Shown here: piece by piece, positions 43,883 through 57,800 of the stretch
Layout: every line of letters starts with the position of its first letter
How positions within the stretch are numbered: the first letter of the stretch is position 1
Source: Rhizophagus irregularis
Taxonomy: Eukaryota; Glomeromycota; Glomeromycetes; Glomerales; Glomeraceae
Assembly (NCBI RefSeq): GCF_026210795.1
Contig: NC_089430.1
Span: forward strand, 3,472,001 to 3,536,000
DNA length: 64,000 bases
Direction: 5' to 3'
The notes under the pieces: generated by a model
What the model was told of the DNA's origin: nothing
The model's input: only the letters and a program-made list of their open reading frames with translations
The model's database searches: none
Position numbers and translations under genes: made by a program

Positions 43883-45223
43883 AGGACCCCGAACATTATA
43901 TACATAACTCAGATCTAAGGTCAAAAATTTTAATATAACTTTATACACTTAATTTTATTAAAGCTTTATACAAAATCATCATATAAGTTTAAATTTTACC
44001 TGAGTTTATATAAAACAAAAATTATTTTATTTATTAATTTTATGTAATTATTTCAATAATGATTATCAATTCAAAAATTCATAATTTTAAAAAAATTTTA
44101 AAAAAACTTACTTGTCATAATTCAAAAATTAGTACTGTTGTGAAAAATACAAATGTTTCCACAAGTATTATACTAATGATTACGAAAATTTAAATCTAGG
44201 TAGTTTTTTGAACCTGCTGAACAACTTTCAATTAATAAAGATAGTCGATTTCATTTAATAAAGGTGCCGAAATTACGCTCTAAAGTTACTGATCGGTGAT
44301 TAAAAAATATTGAGAATGCGAAAATTGCTCGTATTCCATAAGCATTACTCCGATTACTATAAAAATTTAGGTGTATGTAGTTCTGACCTTCGTGAACAAT
44401 TTTCTCTTAATAAAGGAAGTCAATTTCATTTGACTAAAATGCCGTAATTATGCTCCAAAATTAATAAACGAAAAAAGCAAATTTAAAATTAATATAATTA
44501 TAAAAATATGCGTGTACTCCATAAGTATTACTCCAATTGCTATGAAAATTTAGATTCAAGTAGTTTTGGCATCGTTAAACAACTTTCTCTCAATAAAGAA
44601 AGTCAATTTCATTTGGCTAAAATGGTAAAATTACACTCCAAACACACGTCAAATGATCAAAAATAGGCAAAAAAAATGGCACGAATCGCATAAACTATTC
44701 GCAAATTTGTATAAACTATTTACAAATAGTATAGGTTAATTCGTAAATAGCCAAAAACAGCCAAGAATAGCCAAGAATAGCCAAGAATAGCCACTGTTTT
44801 TCGCGCCATTTTTTTTGCCAATTTTTAGCATTTCGACCTGTGAAAGTTTGACGAAAGTAAAAAGAAAAAATTTAGGAATAAATGTATTATGAATTATATA
44901 AAATACCCATATCTTCACAAAATACAGGTAATAAAAACTGGGACAAAAGTATTTAATATGTGCTAATTTGTAAATTTACAAAGTTTTTAAAATTTTTTTA
45001 AAGAAAAATTTTTTATATACGTATATATAATTTATTTATACAAGTATCGTTATACAAAATAAAGATCTCACTTGATTTAAAGATTATCACTGTTATACAA
45101 ATACATATCTGACTTACCAAAAAATTACTAACAGGCTATACAAAATTAAACATATGATTTATTGAAAAATTATATAATAAGTTTATACAAAACTGGATCC
45201 CAGTGTTATATGTACGGGGTCCT
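43883..45223. mobile_element. Non-autonomous 1.34-kb relative of the AGGACCCCG transposon
   Basis: Ends AGGACCCCGAACATTATATA and, reversed, AGGACCCCGTACATATAAC; flanking AGCACCAT/AACACCAT is an 8-bp duplication with one difference. No coding capacity. The interior has three tandem units of about 180 bases (starts near 44159, 44336, 44519) and three AGCCAAGAAT words at 44757-44790. Subterminal TTATACAAAA words recur. Confidence 0.8.
44159..44645. repeat. Three tandem units of about 180 bp
   Basis: Each unit contains CCATAAGTATTACTCC, then AAAATTTAG...TAGTT, then AATAAAGRAAGTCAATTTCATTT and ATTAYRCTCC. Period about 177-183 bases, identity falling toward unit 1. Inside the non-autonomous element. 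Confidence 0.7.
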
Positions 45224-47988
45224 AACACCATCCTTAGATGATACTATAAGACATTCAATAAAATTAGTGATTTTAATTGCTAATAAAAAGATTGAACAAT
45301 TAATTTTAAAAAAACTCAATGCTAATTAATACTTCTTGGTAAATTCTATTTAATTATGTTAAGATAATTATGGATTATTGTATCAAAAGTTATAAACTAT
45401 GAAATTTTATATATTTGATTCTAATTTAACCTTAGTTTACATTATAATATTTTAGCCAAAATTACATGTATATCAAATTTAGTCTAGTTTGCATTATAAA
45501 TTTAGCCAGAATTATATATCATATGTGCCGATTTTTGGAATTAGTCTAAATTAAGATTTTTATAAAAATTTAATATTTTAGTAAGATTAACATTACACAA
45601 ATCTAAATTAAATATGTGTTACATATTTACGTAACTCAGATTTAATAAAAAATAAAAAAATTTTTTTAATCAATATTCAAAAATAACGGTAATAACCACT
45701 TCTTTTTCCCCATCACTCCCATCACTTTTCCATCATTTTTCTATTCACTTTTATTAAATATGACAAAAAAGTTTATAAGCAAATATAGCAGTTATTTTTA
45801 AGTGGTAAGTAAAAGAAAAAACTTAATATTTTATATACATAGATAAGACATATTTTTTCATAATTTTTAGCTTTAATTTATTGTTTTTTCTTTGTAAAAA
45901 ATACATGCAAATAAAAAATAATTATGATGTAAAATAGTTGTAAAATGAATAATAAGATATTCTTTTTTTTAAAATAACTAATTATATATTTGTTTTTTAT
46001 CTTTTAAAATTATTTCATTAGATTTATTCTACTAAAATCCTTAAATGGCAAATAAAATCTTTTAAATAAAGTAAAAGAATTTGGGATTCTTTTATGAAAG
46101 CATTTTTTGGTAAGAAATAAAATTTTCAGATCGGACTTTATGCAGGTGACAAAATCGTGCATTATTATTCCTGGAGATATGCTAACGTCATCATTTTACA
46201 TTCATTTGAAAGCTGAGAATTTGCTCTATCGTAAGAATCAAAGATCAGGAAAATTGGATCACTGGATGAGGCGTAATTAACGATCAAAGTCAAATCAAAT
46301 TTAAAAATTAAAAATAAATATATTAGACGTAATTATTCACAATCCAGTGATTCAATTCATTCGATTTTAGGCTTATTAGATAGACCTCAATTTTCTCTTT
46401 CAAATGAATATAATTTCATTCGTGTAGCTTGCATCTACAGGTATTTAATAAATTTTTTTATATCAGATTTTATCAAATTTATAAAATTTTATATTAATAA
46501 TATAATTGATGATTCCTAAACATCTACATATATTAAACGAATTATTTTAAATTTATTTTAAAGATAAAAGTTGGCATCACCTTAGGGAGCAAAGATCATT
46601 CAAATTGAATCACTATATGTGAAGTAATTAATGATCAAATTTAGATAAAATTCAATAATATACTGAACGTGATTACTGAACAACTAGTGATTCAATTCAC
46701 TTGATTTTAGATTCATTAGATAGATCTCGATTTTCTCTTTCAAATGAATGTAAATTTATTTGTATAGCTTATTTCTACGAAGAATTATCAATGATTTTGT
46801 CATGAGAGTTATATTTGATCTTTTAAATTTTAATGATATCTTATATTAAAAAAAAATTAAAAATTATATAATTAATTAGTTTTTTTTGCATTATCTGGTA
46901 TAAATTTATTATTCTTATATAAATGATAATTTATATTTGCTTTAATAAAATTATTTTTGTGTAAAAAAATTAGATTCCAAGGATCGGCCCATATGTATAT
47001 AACAAATACTTAATTATGATTGGTTTTAATATAAGGTCATATGATTAATATAGTTATGTAATATATTATATGTAAAAATAAAATTGGCTTCTCAAATAAA
47101 AAGTGAATGTTTTATGCTGTCACCTATTATAGATTTTGGAAAAATAAAGATCAGTAAGTATTTTTAGAGAGAAAAGCAGGTTTTTAGTTTTTTTATATAA
47201 AAATATTTATTAATATTTTTTTACTTCCTCTTTTTTTGTAAATATCAGTTTAAAACTTAAAAATGGAAACTAATAGGTATTTCTAGAGAAGAAAGTGGGA
47301 GAGTTTTTTTTAGTTTTTTTATATAAGAACATTTATTAATGTTCTTTTACTACTTTTTTACTTTTTTTGTAGATTCTAATCTAGAATTTTGATTAGTAGT
47401 AATCCTTTAAGCCTTTAAGTTCATTATTATTATTTGTTAAATAAATTGTTTGATTTAGTTTTTAATGCAGTTACGCTATTTCAGAAATTATAGTTTTATT
47501 ATTTCTAATAAATAATTAATAAATAAATTTATATTTATAAACTGGTGTGTTTTTTATTAAATTATCATTTAAAGATATTAGAAAAAATTTAATTATCAGC
47601 CAACCAGAATTGCAGAATTGCAGATTACTACAATTCAATTCCAAAATCTGCAATATTGCGAATTTTGAAAATTATTTGCAGATTTATTCTTAAAAATTAC
47701 CAAATCTATTACTAGAAATCAAAAGTAAAAATTGCCATCAAAAATCAAAAATAAGTTTATTAAAGATTGAGAATGAAAGTTATATTACTAAAAAAATATA
47801 AAATTATTATCAAAATATAAAATCCAAGTACTTTTCAAGCTGAAATTTGGATTTTTCTAAAAAAAAAGAAAGAAACATTAATGATTATTCAAAATCAAAA
47901 AAAAAATAAAACAAAAAACTAATTACCAAAGTCTGAGGTTTTATAATTGCAAAATTCATGCTAAAATCCATAAAAAAAAATAAATTAA
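45224..47988. repeat. AT-rich region with a pair of direct repeats
   Basis: At about 46225-46440 and 46585-46790 lie two copies of a roughly 200-base sequence (AAGATCANNNAAATTGRATCACT.., GTGATTCAATTCAYTYGATTTTAG, TCTCTTTCAAATGAAT). Each copy also contains opposed GGATCACTGGAT/ATCCAGTGATTCA-like arms, so each can fold. Otherwise no gene signal. Confidence 0.5.
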
Positions 47989-50900
47989 GTGACAGATCGG
48001 AACTCGATAGGATAAAATGATCGACAATCTATAATTAATTTTACGGGTTTCGTTATTAATAAAAAAACTTTTTTTGGAATTTCGGTTTCTTTGTTATAAA
48101 AACTTTTACAATGAGCAAAAAAAAACAGTATATAGTAACTCTTTTAGCTAAAGGAATTATTTCAGAAGACTTGCATTATGGAATATATGCACGAAATTGG
48201 TGGGAACCGTGCAAATTTAACGAAAACTGCATAAATCCAATACCTTATCGACTATTTATGTCTGTTAATTGTTGTCTTAACGGTAAGAACTTTGCAATAA
48301 CAGTTATTAATGATGAGCAAACACATAACCCATGTTTTCATTGTATTTGTGATGGTAAAGATTCCGGAACTCAACTAACAGCTACTGCAGCTATTAATAA
48401 CACGTATAGCCAAATTTTTAGTAATAAAACAAAGTATTCAGGATTAGCTGTAATGGGATTTGATAATGAAGTAATTGTTCGTGAGTTAGTAGCTGATATT
48501 TCATTTATTCCAATATTTATTCGCTTAGATCAGATATTAATTGTAGTTAGTAAAATTGGTGTTTAAATGCTCCGTGAAGGATGTTATGGTGCTGGTCATG
48601 GATATCTTTCTACACTTATAACAAAATATGCAGACAAACGTTCGCTTTTGTACAATGCATAGAAGATGAATGCAGTTTAGATATTTATAACGAAGGTATA
48701 AAATTATATCATAATAAGGATACTACACCTAATAAAATTTGGGAAACTATCGGTATTCTTAAAAAATATGATGGTGCGACTTTATTTGGAATTACTGATT
48801 ATAACATTCAACAAATATTGACAGAATTGAATAAATTAGAAAAGAGTAAAAATTTAATTACTTGTACGAGTGATAATTGGAAAAACATTGATATATTGAA
48901 TTTTATATTCGAACAAAATATAAAAAAACGTAAAATTGCCAACACATTTTCAAGTTGGTCAAAATTATTCACAAACTGGTACGATCAAACTAATACAATA
49001 ATTCAATTTCCTACAATTTTATATCAGATTTATCCAAAAAATTATCAATTTCAAGAAAAAGAATTAGGTGCATGGCGAGCAATGTTTTGCGCTTTTGGTT
49101 GTACAAATATTACACCATTTATGAAAAAACGGCATTTGATTGAATTTTGGACAAAAGCACCAGATCCTTCATCTGATAGGGAAAATCTAGCAAAACTCTT
49201 TGAATCAGGAATGTTATTAGTAATAGAAAATAAATCTTTTTCTCAACCTCGATAACGAAAGTGAAACATTTTGGAAAAGTTTACAAAAAGCTTTAGAAAC
49301 AAATAAAAGAGGAATTGATGGAAATGTTAGGATTCTTTCAATAATTGCCGAAAATTTTACATACAAAAAACTCAAAGAAAAGTTTAAGGTAAAGATAAAA
49401 TTCATATTGAATTCATTATAAAATAAATCTTAAAAAATCTAAATTATTACAGATAGGAAGTGATATAATTAATTCTGCACGAAAACATGCAAGACTTAAT
49501 GGACCAGGTGCACAAGCCTAATAAAGCCAAAAAGAATTGTTAAACGGATGTCTGAAATTAAAGAAAGACAATTTCTAATTTTTTTTCAGGATCGAAGTGT
49601 AGTTGCACAAAGTTCCTACCAGGTGGATAAAAATGGATCCCCAATATTATATATGTGTGATCAAAAAATCAAATTGTGGAAAAAATTTGAAGAAACCTTT
49701 CCTAACGGTATGAAAAAGACATCATTTATGGGCTGATTAGCAAACTGTAGTAACATTAAATATCGGGATGATATGGGTGGACTTTGTCTTACTTGTAATG
49801 AATATGGCTATACTCCATTTGAATCTTTAACAGCCATTGCACGCAATACATTTTTGCAAAAGGAGCAATTAGTAAGTGGAATCTATTTTGATAAATAAAT
49901 TATTTAGTTTGATTATATTATAATTTACCTTTTCTAAATATCTTTAGGATAATATATTGCGAAAAATTGATGATTTAAAGCGTCATCTGCGTCGTGGTTA
50001 TGAAAAAGAATTAGTGGTTAATGCTGATGGTACAACAATACATAATCCCTGTATTTCCTATTGTTTGCCATATGTTTTTGGAAAGTGTTCTGAAAAACAT
50101 ACTTCACGGTGCTCAGAATGTGATAAATTTTTTGAATTTTTTGAATTTATGCACCTACATATAATGGAGGATCAAGTTGCTTCTTTAGACGAAATAAAGG
50201 AACACTTGCAATATTTTTTAGCCCATACAACACGAAAGATATACTTGAATGCTCAATTTAAAGCTACGTTGGTTCCAGTCTTGATGAGAATGGTGCATTA
50301 TTTATTGTTGATTATAAGATGAGAATTTTGCCAAGATCTGCTCGGGAAACTAAAGCAGAATTTTTTGGAAAACGTGGATGGACTCTTCATACAATTCTGG
50401 TTTTTACAAAAAAAAAAGATTGCAAAGAGTTAGATGTAAGGGCCTACGATCACTGGTCAACTGATACCAAACAGGATGCTTGGTTTACAGCCTCCTCATT
50501 TGAAGCTGTTTTTGAAACAATAAAACATAAACCAAAGTGGATTAGAGTAATTTCAGATAATGGTGCACATTACCATTTATCAGAACTTATGGCTATAGTT
50601 GCACATTGGAATGAGTGGTATCAAATTGAGGTTCGTGATTGGCAATTTCTTGAACTAGGCGAAGCTAAAACAACTATTGATTCGCATCATGCTGCAGTAA
50701 GTATTATTGTTATAGTCATTGCAATAAATTTCATATTAAAATTACCTTTTCTTTTTAGATTTCCCATTCAATCAAACGATATATTCGGATTGGATATGAT
50801 ATTCGTGATGGAGAGAATATAGTGGAAGCAGCTAAATATTTAGCTGGTACATCACTGGCAAATTTAGAACCAAATCGAAGTCAATTTGAACCTGAAGATA

Positions 50901-52119
50901 AAAAAATATATAATATTAGCAAAAAAGAACAAAATTCAAAGCCCAATGTCAAAACTATAAAAGTTATTTCAAATTTGTTTTACTGGAAATGGCCAATTTC
51001 TGGCGAAATGACAGGTTATGTATGTGCCCAATCACTTCCACATTTTGGTCCATGGAATAATTTTTCTCCTGCTGCAATTGCCAAACTATGCACCAAACCA
51101 ATTATTCGTCCCCATCCAAAGATTTCTGAACAAACTGAACCTGAATTAACTTGGACAATTCCTCTGTTAGGTGATTGATTGAAATAAAATTTTTTCATCA
51201 TAACATTTGACTAATAATTTTCTATATATAGATACATCTAGCATACCAGAATTCATGGATAATAATAATAATGGTGATGGTGAATTAGAAGATGTAAGGT
51301 AAATAGATGTGAAACTTAAACAAACATAATTCAAATTATAAACCTACATGATTTGTATTGAATTAGTTCTGTTGACATGAATTTTCAATTTCCTATGGGA
51401 TGGACGCTAAAAAGCAATCAAAAAGTAGGGGAAAAGGAAAGGGAAAAAGAATGACAAAGCAGGTAAAGGAGTTGTTGAAAAGTTTTTTTTTGAATGGAAA
51501 TCTTAATCAAAAGGATAAGATGTCAGCAAAGGATATGTATAATGAACTGCTGACATTTGTTGAATCTGGTGAATTGAAAGCTGAAGACGTCCCTAAGATA
51601 ATAACAATACAAAATTGGATCTCAGCTTATGCACGAACGTTCAAGGAACAAGCTACAGAAAATATGGTAAATAACGCACTATAATATAATAAATAAACTG
51701 GTAGAAAGTAAATGTTTATGATTAAACACCGCTCAGTATGTTTTAAAAAAAAAATAAAATAAAAGAACGATACCTAAATAAACTATATATAGGGTTAACC
51801 CAAAAAAAAAATCTAAAACTAACCGATTTTGGTTAAAATTGCTCAAAAATAATTTATTTAAAGCTTGAAATAGCCGAAAATATATGGTCAGAATCTTACG
51901 TTCTTCCATAGTAAAATCGAAGACGTGGAACTCTGGCGACTTCAAACTCTTCAAGTGGCTTAGTTAGGATCGACATTATTAATTACTGTATTTAAAATTT
52001 GCATATTATATCAAATGATGAGACGACGATCTGGTAAAATAGGAGTTTTAGCCATTTTCGGTAAAGATTTGCATAAATCGTAATTAATAAATTTCACCTA
52101 TTGAGTCGCGATCGGTCCT
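47989..52119 (+). mobile_element. Decayed DDE-type transposon with TTAA flanks
   Basis: TTAA sits flush outside imperfect TIRs (GTGACAGATCGGAACTCGAT left; AGGACCGATCGCGACTCAAT as reverse complement of the right end, about three quarters identical). 4,131 bp with one interrupted plus-strand gene. TTAA target sites are known from piggyBac and Kolobok, but AT-rich DNA makes TTAA common, so this is only suggestive. Confidence 0.55.
48111..51684 (+). pseudogene. Transposase-like gene of the TTAA element, decayed
   Basis: Segments in order: 48111-48566 (start MSKKKQYIVTLLAKGIISED, WWEPCKFNENCINPIPYRL, a CFHCIC pair), 48581-49255 (KYDGATLFGITDYNIQQIL, FCAFGCTNITPFMKKRH), 49548-49736, 49957-50310 (HTSRCSECDKFFEFF), 50319-50700 and 50822-51176 with a likely DDE core: an Asp in DYKMRILPRSARE, VISDNGAHYH and EAKTTIDSHHA. 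The last exon (51400-51684) encodes NQKDKMSAKDMYNELLTF and IITIQNWISAYARTF. Some gaps are introns (49404-49452 and 49877-49950 look real); others are frame breaks, for example after 48566 and near 49520. I recall intact relatives in Rhizophagus but not a superfamily name. Confidence 0.6.
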
Positions 52120-52682
52120 TTAATAATATTTTAAAATCAAAAAAAAATACTAATATAAGAGATATTTATTGCAATTTTAAAATCAATACCAAAGTTCAAG
52201 TTAAAATATCTTTAAATAAAAGAAAGAAAAGCTATCCTTAAATAAAAAAAAATAATTTCAAAATAAAAAAGAAAAAAGAAACTTATATCTATTTGTGATT
52301 TTAAGATTTCTTGAAATTCAAGTTTACTCCTAAAAAAAAAGAATATTAATAAATAAAAAAAATATAAAAACAGTAAAAAAATTAGAAATAATATTTTTAT
52401 ATTTATAATCTTTTCATATCTATAATTTCAAAAATCTGTACTAATATCTAGAATGTTTTGTTTTAAAAAAAGGAAAAGGGAAAAAAGTATTATATATTTT
52501 AAATAGTAAATATAAAAATAATGAAATTTCTACCATTCCTACTTATAATTTTAGAATTTATACTATTCTAAAGAGAGTAGAAAAAAAAAAATTTAAAATA
52601 AATTTTTTTCTTTATGTGTTGCAAAATCAAGATCTTTACTAATGAAAACCTGTAATTTAACAGGTAAAATTATTACAAGTAC
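52120..52682. other. AT-rich spacer
   Basis: A-rich on the plus strand with runs of A; no gene, repeat or RNA recognised. Confidence 0.5.
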
Positions 52683-52906
52683 TAGTGCTTCGATCCATAG
52701 CGGTTTTATCCGGATTTTCATCCGGATTGAATTTCATTAAATTTCGCTGGCACTATGAGTTTGGCCAGAATTAGTATAAATTTTTGGGATAATAATACTT
52801 TAATGTTGGTTTAAATTATAGTCTGTTTAAATCTGAAATTCATAATCTTTCTCAGCCATAATCGTCACATGAAAATATTCAAGTTTTCATCCGGATCGAA
52901 GCACTA
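52683..52906. mobile_element. hAT-type MITE, TAGTGCTTCGATCC family, complete
   Basis: 224 bp, TIR TAGTGCTTCGATCC perfect over 14 bases, flanked by a perfect 8-bp duplication ACAAGTAC (52675-52682 and 52907-52914). A broken relative begins at 37567. Confidence 0.9.
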
Positions 52907-52914
52907 ACAAGTAC

Positions 52915-54100
52915 AATAAATATAAAGCAAAATACTAACTGTTAAAATATACATTTTTATATTAAATTTATATATGATCTTGAATTTTTATCTGAAATTT
53001 TATACTTTTTTTACTATAACACTCAGTGGTTATATTATATGATATATCAATCACTAATTAAAAAATTGTATTGCAAAAATGATCTGCACAAAGTCACAAA
53101 TGTTACAAAGTTTTCTCTTAAGTAAAACCTTTATAAACCTTAGTAAACTTTTATTCTTCAGATTTTTACCTACTTGTTTCAACCTTTTATTTAACAAAAT
53201 AATGCTTATTTGAGAAATTTATATTAGGTTAACTTTTCCTACTTTTTTGATTTCAACCCAAATGCAAATTTGTATAAGAACTAATTATTTAAAGTACTTA
53301 AATATATGTAAATTTTTACAAGAAATCGAAATGCTTAGTGAGGAGAAGGTTGGTTTGATAATAAAAGTTTTATTAAATTCATGATTTTTGTTTTTTTATG
53401 TAGTTTATCTATATTAATATTGTAAAAATTACATGTATAAATTTAATTTTAATAGCATAAAAAGAATATTTGACGTAAATTACATATTGTAATCAAATAA
53501 TAAATAAGTATTTTTCAAATTTAAAAATCTTTTATATATTAAATAAAATGTAAAAGTCATCTTTAATAAAAATTTTTCAATATGTATCCAATTTCAATAA
53601 AAATTGACTTATAAAGACTTTAAATATTTTGAATTATGTGCAAAATTTCAGTATATATTATTATGTGGGATGGAGCAAAAAGTTACTGTTACACAGATTT
53701 TATAGTAAAAAAGTCCTTATGTCTGATCTATGATATGACCGGTGTTTGATAATCTATTTTTATATTTTACTATTTTTGAATATAATATTTTTTTAAAATA
53801 TATAAAATATACATTTTTTTATATAACCTACTTATTAAAAATATAAAATTTTATATTTATTTACATATGATCTCTATTATAATTATCTGGGATTCTGCTA
53901 GTATTAACTTTCAATGTCTTCAAGTAAAAAAAGAATAAAAAGTACTATAAAGACTTCAGAGAAAAATGCAATACATAATATTACAAATCAAATTAGCATT
54001 CAATAGAATAATAATAATGGTATAATATTAAGATCATAATGAAAATACGATTTTTGTGAAAAATTAGATTATTATTAAAAAAGATGTCCAAATGGTAAAA
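52915..54100. other. AT-rich spacer
   Basis: No gene recognised. A short ATG frame at 53914 (MSSSKKRIKSTIK) soon decays. Confidence 0.4.
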
Positions 54101-54117
54101 GTAAATATAAAATTAAT

Positions 54118-54838
54118 TGTGATAAAATTCAAGAGGTCGTGCAGTATATAATTAAAGGATTTAAATTATTTTTAATGAATATAATTTTTGAAATTTCAAA
54201 AAAAGATTTAGATAGACATTAAGTTGAATGTAAAGTTGAAACATTAGATATATAGGATCTTAATAGTTTATATGATTTTACATTTTTATTAAAAAATCAA
54301 GTGAGTCATCAATTGGTTGATTTATTGAAGTTATATATAATAACAGATACAAAGGTGCTGAAAAAATATTAAAACTAATAATTAGCAAAATAATTTTAGA
54401 TTTTAAGATATTAATTTGAGAATATAGGAATGAGTTACAAGTGGAAAAAGAGAAAAGATGTAATATTAGTAGTATAATAAAAAAAATGAAGTTGAAGTAT
54501 AAGAAATGTGAGGATAATAACGTTCATGTAGTAAACTTTAATAATGAGACTAATCAGAACAAATGGAATGATTTAGCATTCCATTGGAGTGGTTACTGGA
54601 CAAATTTTTAAGCAGATCTTGACAGTCACCTGAGAATTTAGGTTGTATCATCGTTTTTAACGGTGATATGATTATTTAGGTAACAGGTTGACTTTTTCTT
54701 TAGAAAAGTAGTTTTGTTTCATAATACTTAGTTCTTATATATATTTGTAATCTTATTTTAAGTTTATGTATGTAAGTAAATATAGTTATATTAAGACAAG
54801 ATCGCATTTAAAATAAATGAATAAAAAAAAAAAAAAAA
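54118..54838 (+). mobile_element. Probable retroposed insert with poly(A) tail
   Basis: Ends in AATAAATGAAT followed by a run of 16 A, then the 17-base GTAAATATAAAATTAAT, which also occurs directly upstream at 54101-54117. A long target duplication plus terminal poly(A) is the mark of LINE-driven retroposition. The insert (about 720 bp) contains a decayed plus-strand reading frame with many TAA/TAG codons in its first 450 bases; its source gene is not recognised. Confidence 0.6.
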
Positions 54839-57800
54839 GTAAATATAAAATTAATATATAATATGATATAGATTCATTAAATTATTTAATTATCTAATAA
54901 TTGTTAAAGTAATTTATATATATTATTAATTAATAATTAAATTGCATTATATATTATTTAATTAGTATAAACATAAAATTGTATAATATTGCAATGCATT
55001 TATTAAGAGAGAGTCAACAACTATATAAAGAATTGCTAAGTAGGAAGTTTGAAAGATTTGGAAAAAAAAATAAAGTCTTTTCTAAATATTTTTTATTAAT
55101 TCATTACCTCTAATAAAACTTAATCATTTTTTACTTAATAATCATAATAAAATATTCATTAAAAAAGAGAGAAAATTTTAATATTTTTATTCATTATATT
55201 GTACTTTTTACATATTCGCTGATCGGTAGAATTAAAGATTTAAGTTACGTGATGTTTAATTAGTTGAGTGCAACGTTCATTAAAATCAAACTGTTTCTAA
55301 ATAAAAAAAAAATCAAACATTATATTAAAAATAATAATTCTTTCAAAATTTCTATTACAATATTTGCTTTTTCAACCTGAAAATAATAAATACATTCTAA
55401 AAAATGAAGGAAAAATATTATAGTTAGTTTATTAAAAAAAAAGAAAATTCATAATAATTTAACAAAAAAAAAATTAAAAAATAATAAATTATTTAAAAAT
55501 AAACTTTAATTAAATAATTTATTAATTCATATTTTAATTGATTACAATTTAATAAATTAAACTTAAAACTATTAATTATGATTTCTTAAATATTTCTATT
55601 GAATAATGTATTGTTTTTTTACAGAATATTAAAAAAACTTTTAAATAAAAAAAAGAGAACTACTACTTGTATATAAAGTAAAAAAACTACTATATATATT
55701 TTCAAAACTATTTAGTTTACCTAACTTAAAAAACTGATGGGAAAACTGATGGAAAGACTAACAGAGAGTTTGCGAAAGAAAAAAATACTTTTATTGTTAT
55801 AAATAAATTAAATTCATATTACATGACTTTGTAATACAATATAATTTAATTTGTGAAATGTAATTTATATTTGATTGTATTTTAATTATATAATATTATG
55901 TCAAAAATTGTATTTTTTTTAAAAAACAAATTTTAATGTAATAATTATAAATTATATGATACAGTAAAAATCATTTCTGATGAATTTTATTTCTGGTGAA
56001 TATTAAAATGATCTAAAACTTAAAAATTATAATTGATTATTAATTGCATCCAAATCTTTTTTAAATTAAAAAATTTTTTACTGTATAATAAAATTCTTAT
56101 ATTGTATATTTCATATATTTAAAAAAATTATATATATACTATTATGTACAGTATATTATTAGTGTAATGTATTCCACACCTTTTTATGCATCACATCTCT
56201 ATTAGACTTCACAACTATTCATTTTATTTTTATTATCTTGGTATCCTTAATTATATTTGGAAAGTTACAATTAATCCTAAAAAATGATTAGAATTCAAAA
56301 ACTGCACAAACATACTAGCAACTATTTAAGAAAAATACCACAATATTATTTCACTTAATAAATGTGAAAAAATGTGTTAAAAAAAGTTAATTTTATTTGT
56401 ATTTTACTTAAAAAAATATTTTAAATTAAATGTACTAATAGTTGCATATAATTTTAATAGTATTCATTAGTTAAGAATATTAGTAATTTACAATGTTAAT
56501 CATATTATTTTATACAGATATACAATACAATTTTTTTTTGCAGGCATTATCAATTAACTATTACAGTATTATTCTTTGCTATAGGCCTATAGCTAAACTT
56601 AAAATAAGTAAAGACAGTTTTAAAAAAAAATTTTTTTAATATGTAATATTGTTTCAGATTAAACATTTTTTTTTCTCAAGGTGTTTGATTATGCAGAAAA
56701 ATTCTTAATATAGAACGAAATAATACAATTTACAAGGTAAAAGCTAGTTTTTGAAAAAAAAAAGTTTTTTTTTTTGGGAGTGAAAAAAAAGCCATAATAT
56801 GGGACAATAGGTTAATATAATAGTTCATTCAATAAATCATATACAAGCCATTTAATTTTCACATTCACAAGGGGTAAAACAAATTAAACCTACATACAGT
56901 ATTTATTTATTTATTATTACAAAAAAGATAAAAAAACTATATAAATGACATGGGTTCTTATGGGGCGAAAGAATATATAATACAGAATCGATACTAATCT
57001 AAGTCTAAATAGAATAGATTACCTACTCTAAATCTAAGATCTAAGATATTAAATTTACAACGAACTTTTTCCTTTTTCGTATATGAAGATCCAACCTAAT
57101 AAGAATATACGTTGCAAGTGTTTTGATGATCTCAAGTCAGGAACCTCATGAGAACTTATAATAAATCAATACCTTAACAAATGTGTAGAACGACACACAA
57201 AACACTAATCAGGAAAAAGTACCTCTTATTATTAACCCGCTACGATAAAAGGCAACTAAAATACCAAAACTTACTCTCTAAATTAAAATATTCTGACTAA
57301 TGATTAACATAACAGATAAACGGATTTACATTACTCTAGCACAGCTAGTCATCAGTATCAGTTTGCTTTTTAAAAGCGGTTAATAATTTTGGCCTGGATT
57401 AAAATGAAAATCCAACTTCATTATAAAAAAGTCGATTTTATAAATGCCGTTTTATAATCGAAAAATCGAAAAAAAAAAACGATTCTCAAAAGAGGCCGGG
57501 CCGTCTAAAAAAATCTTGAAATGATCATAATAATTATTGAATTAGTTATCCAAACCCAAGATGAATTTATACAAGTTTACTTCCGTTTTTTAGAAGGCTA
57601 TTAGTAAATTTCATATTTCAGCCCATCTTTCAGATTTAAAAATCTTTGGCCAATCAATACTCTGCTTCAAATCACAATGTGGGTTACTCATTTGAAATTT
57701 TGACCAAAAAACTTTTTTTTATAGTTTTTGTAGACGCTAAATTCTGTCACGGAACGAATAGAAAAATGTACAGCCGGACTCCTGTGACTTAGAATTTAGA

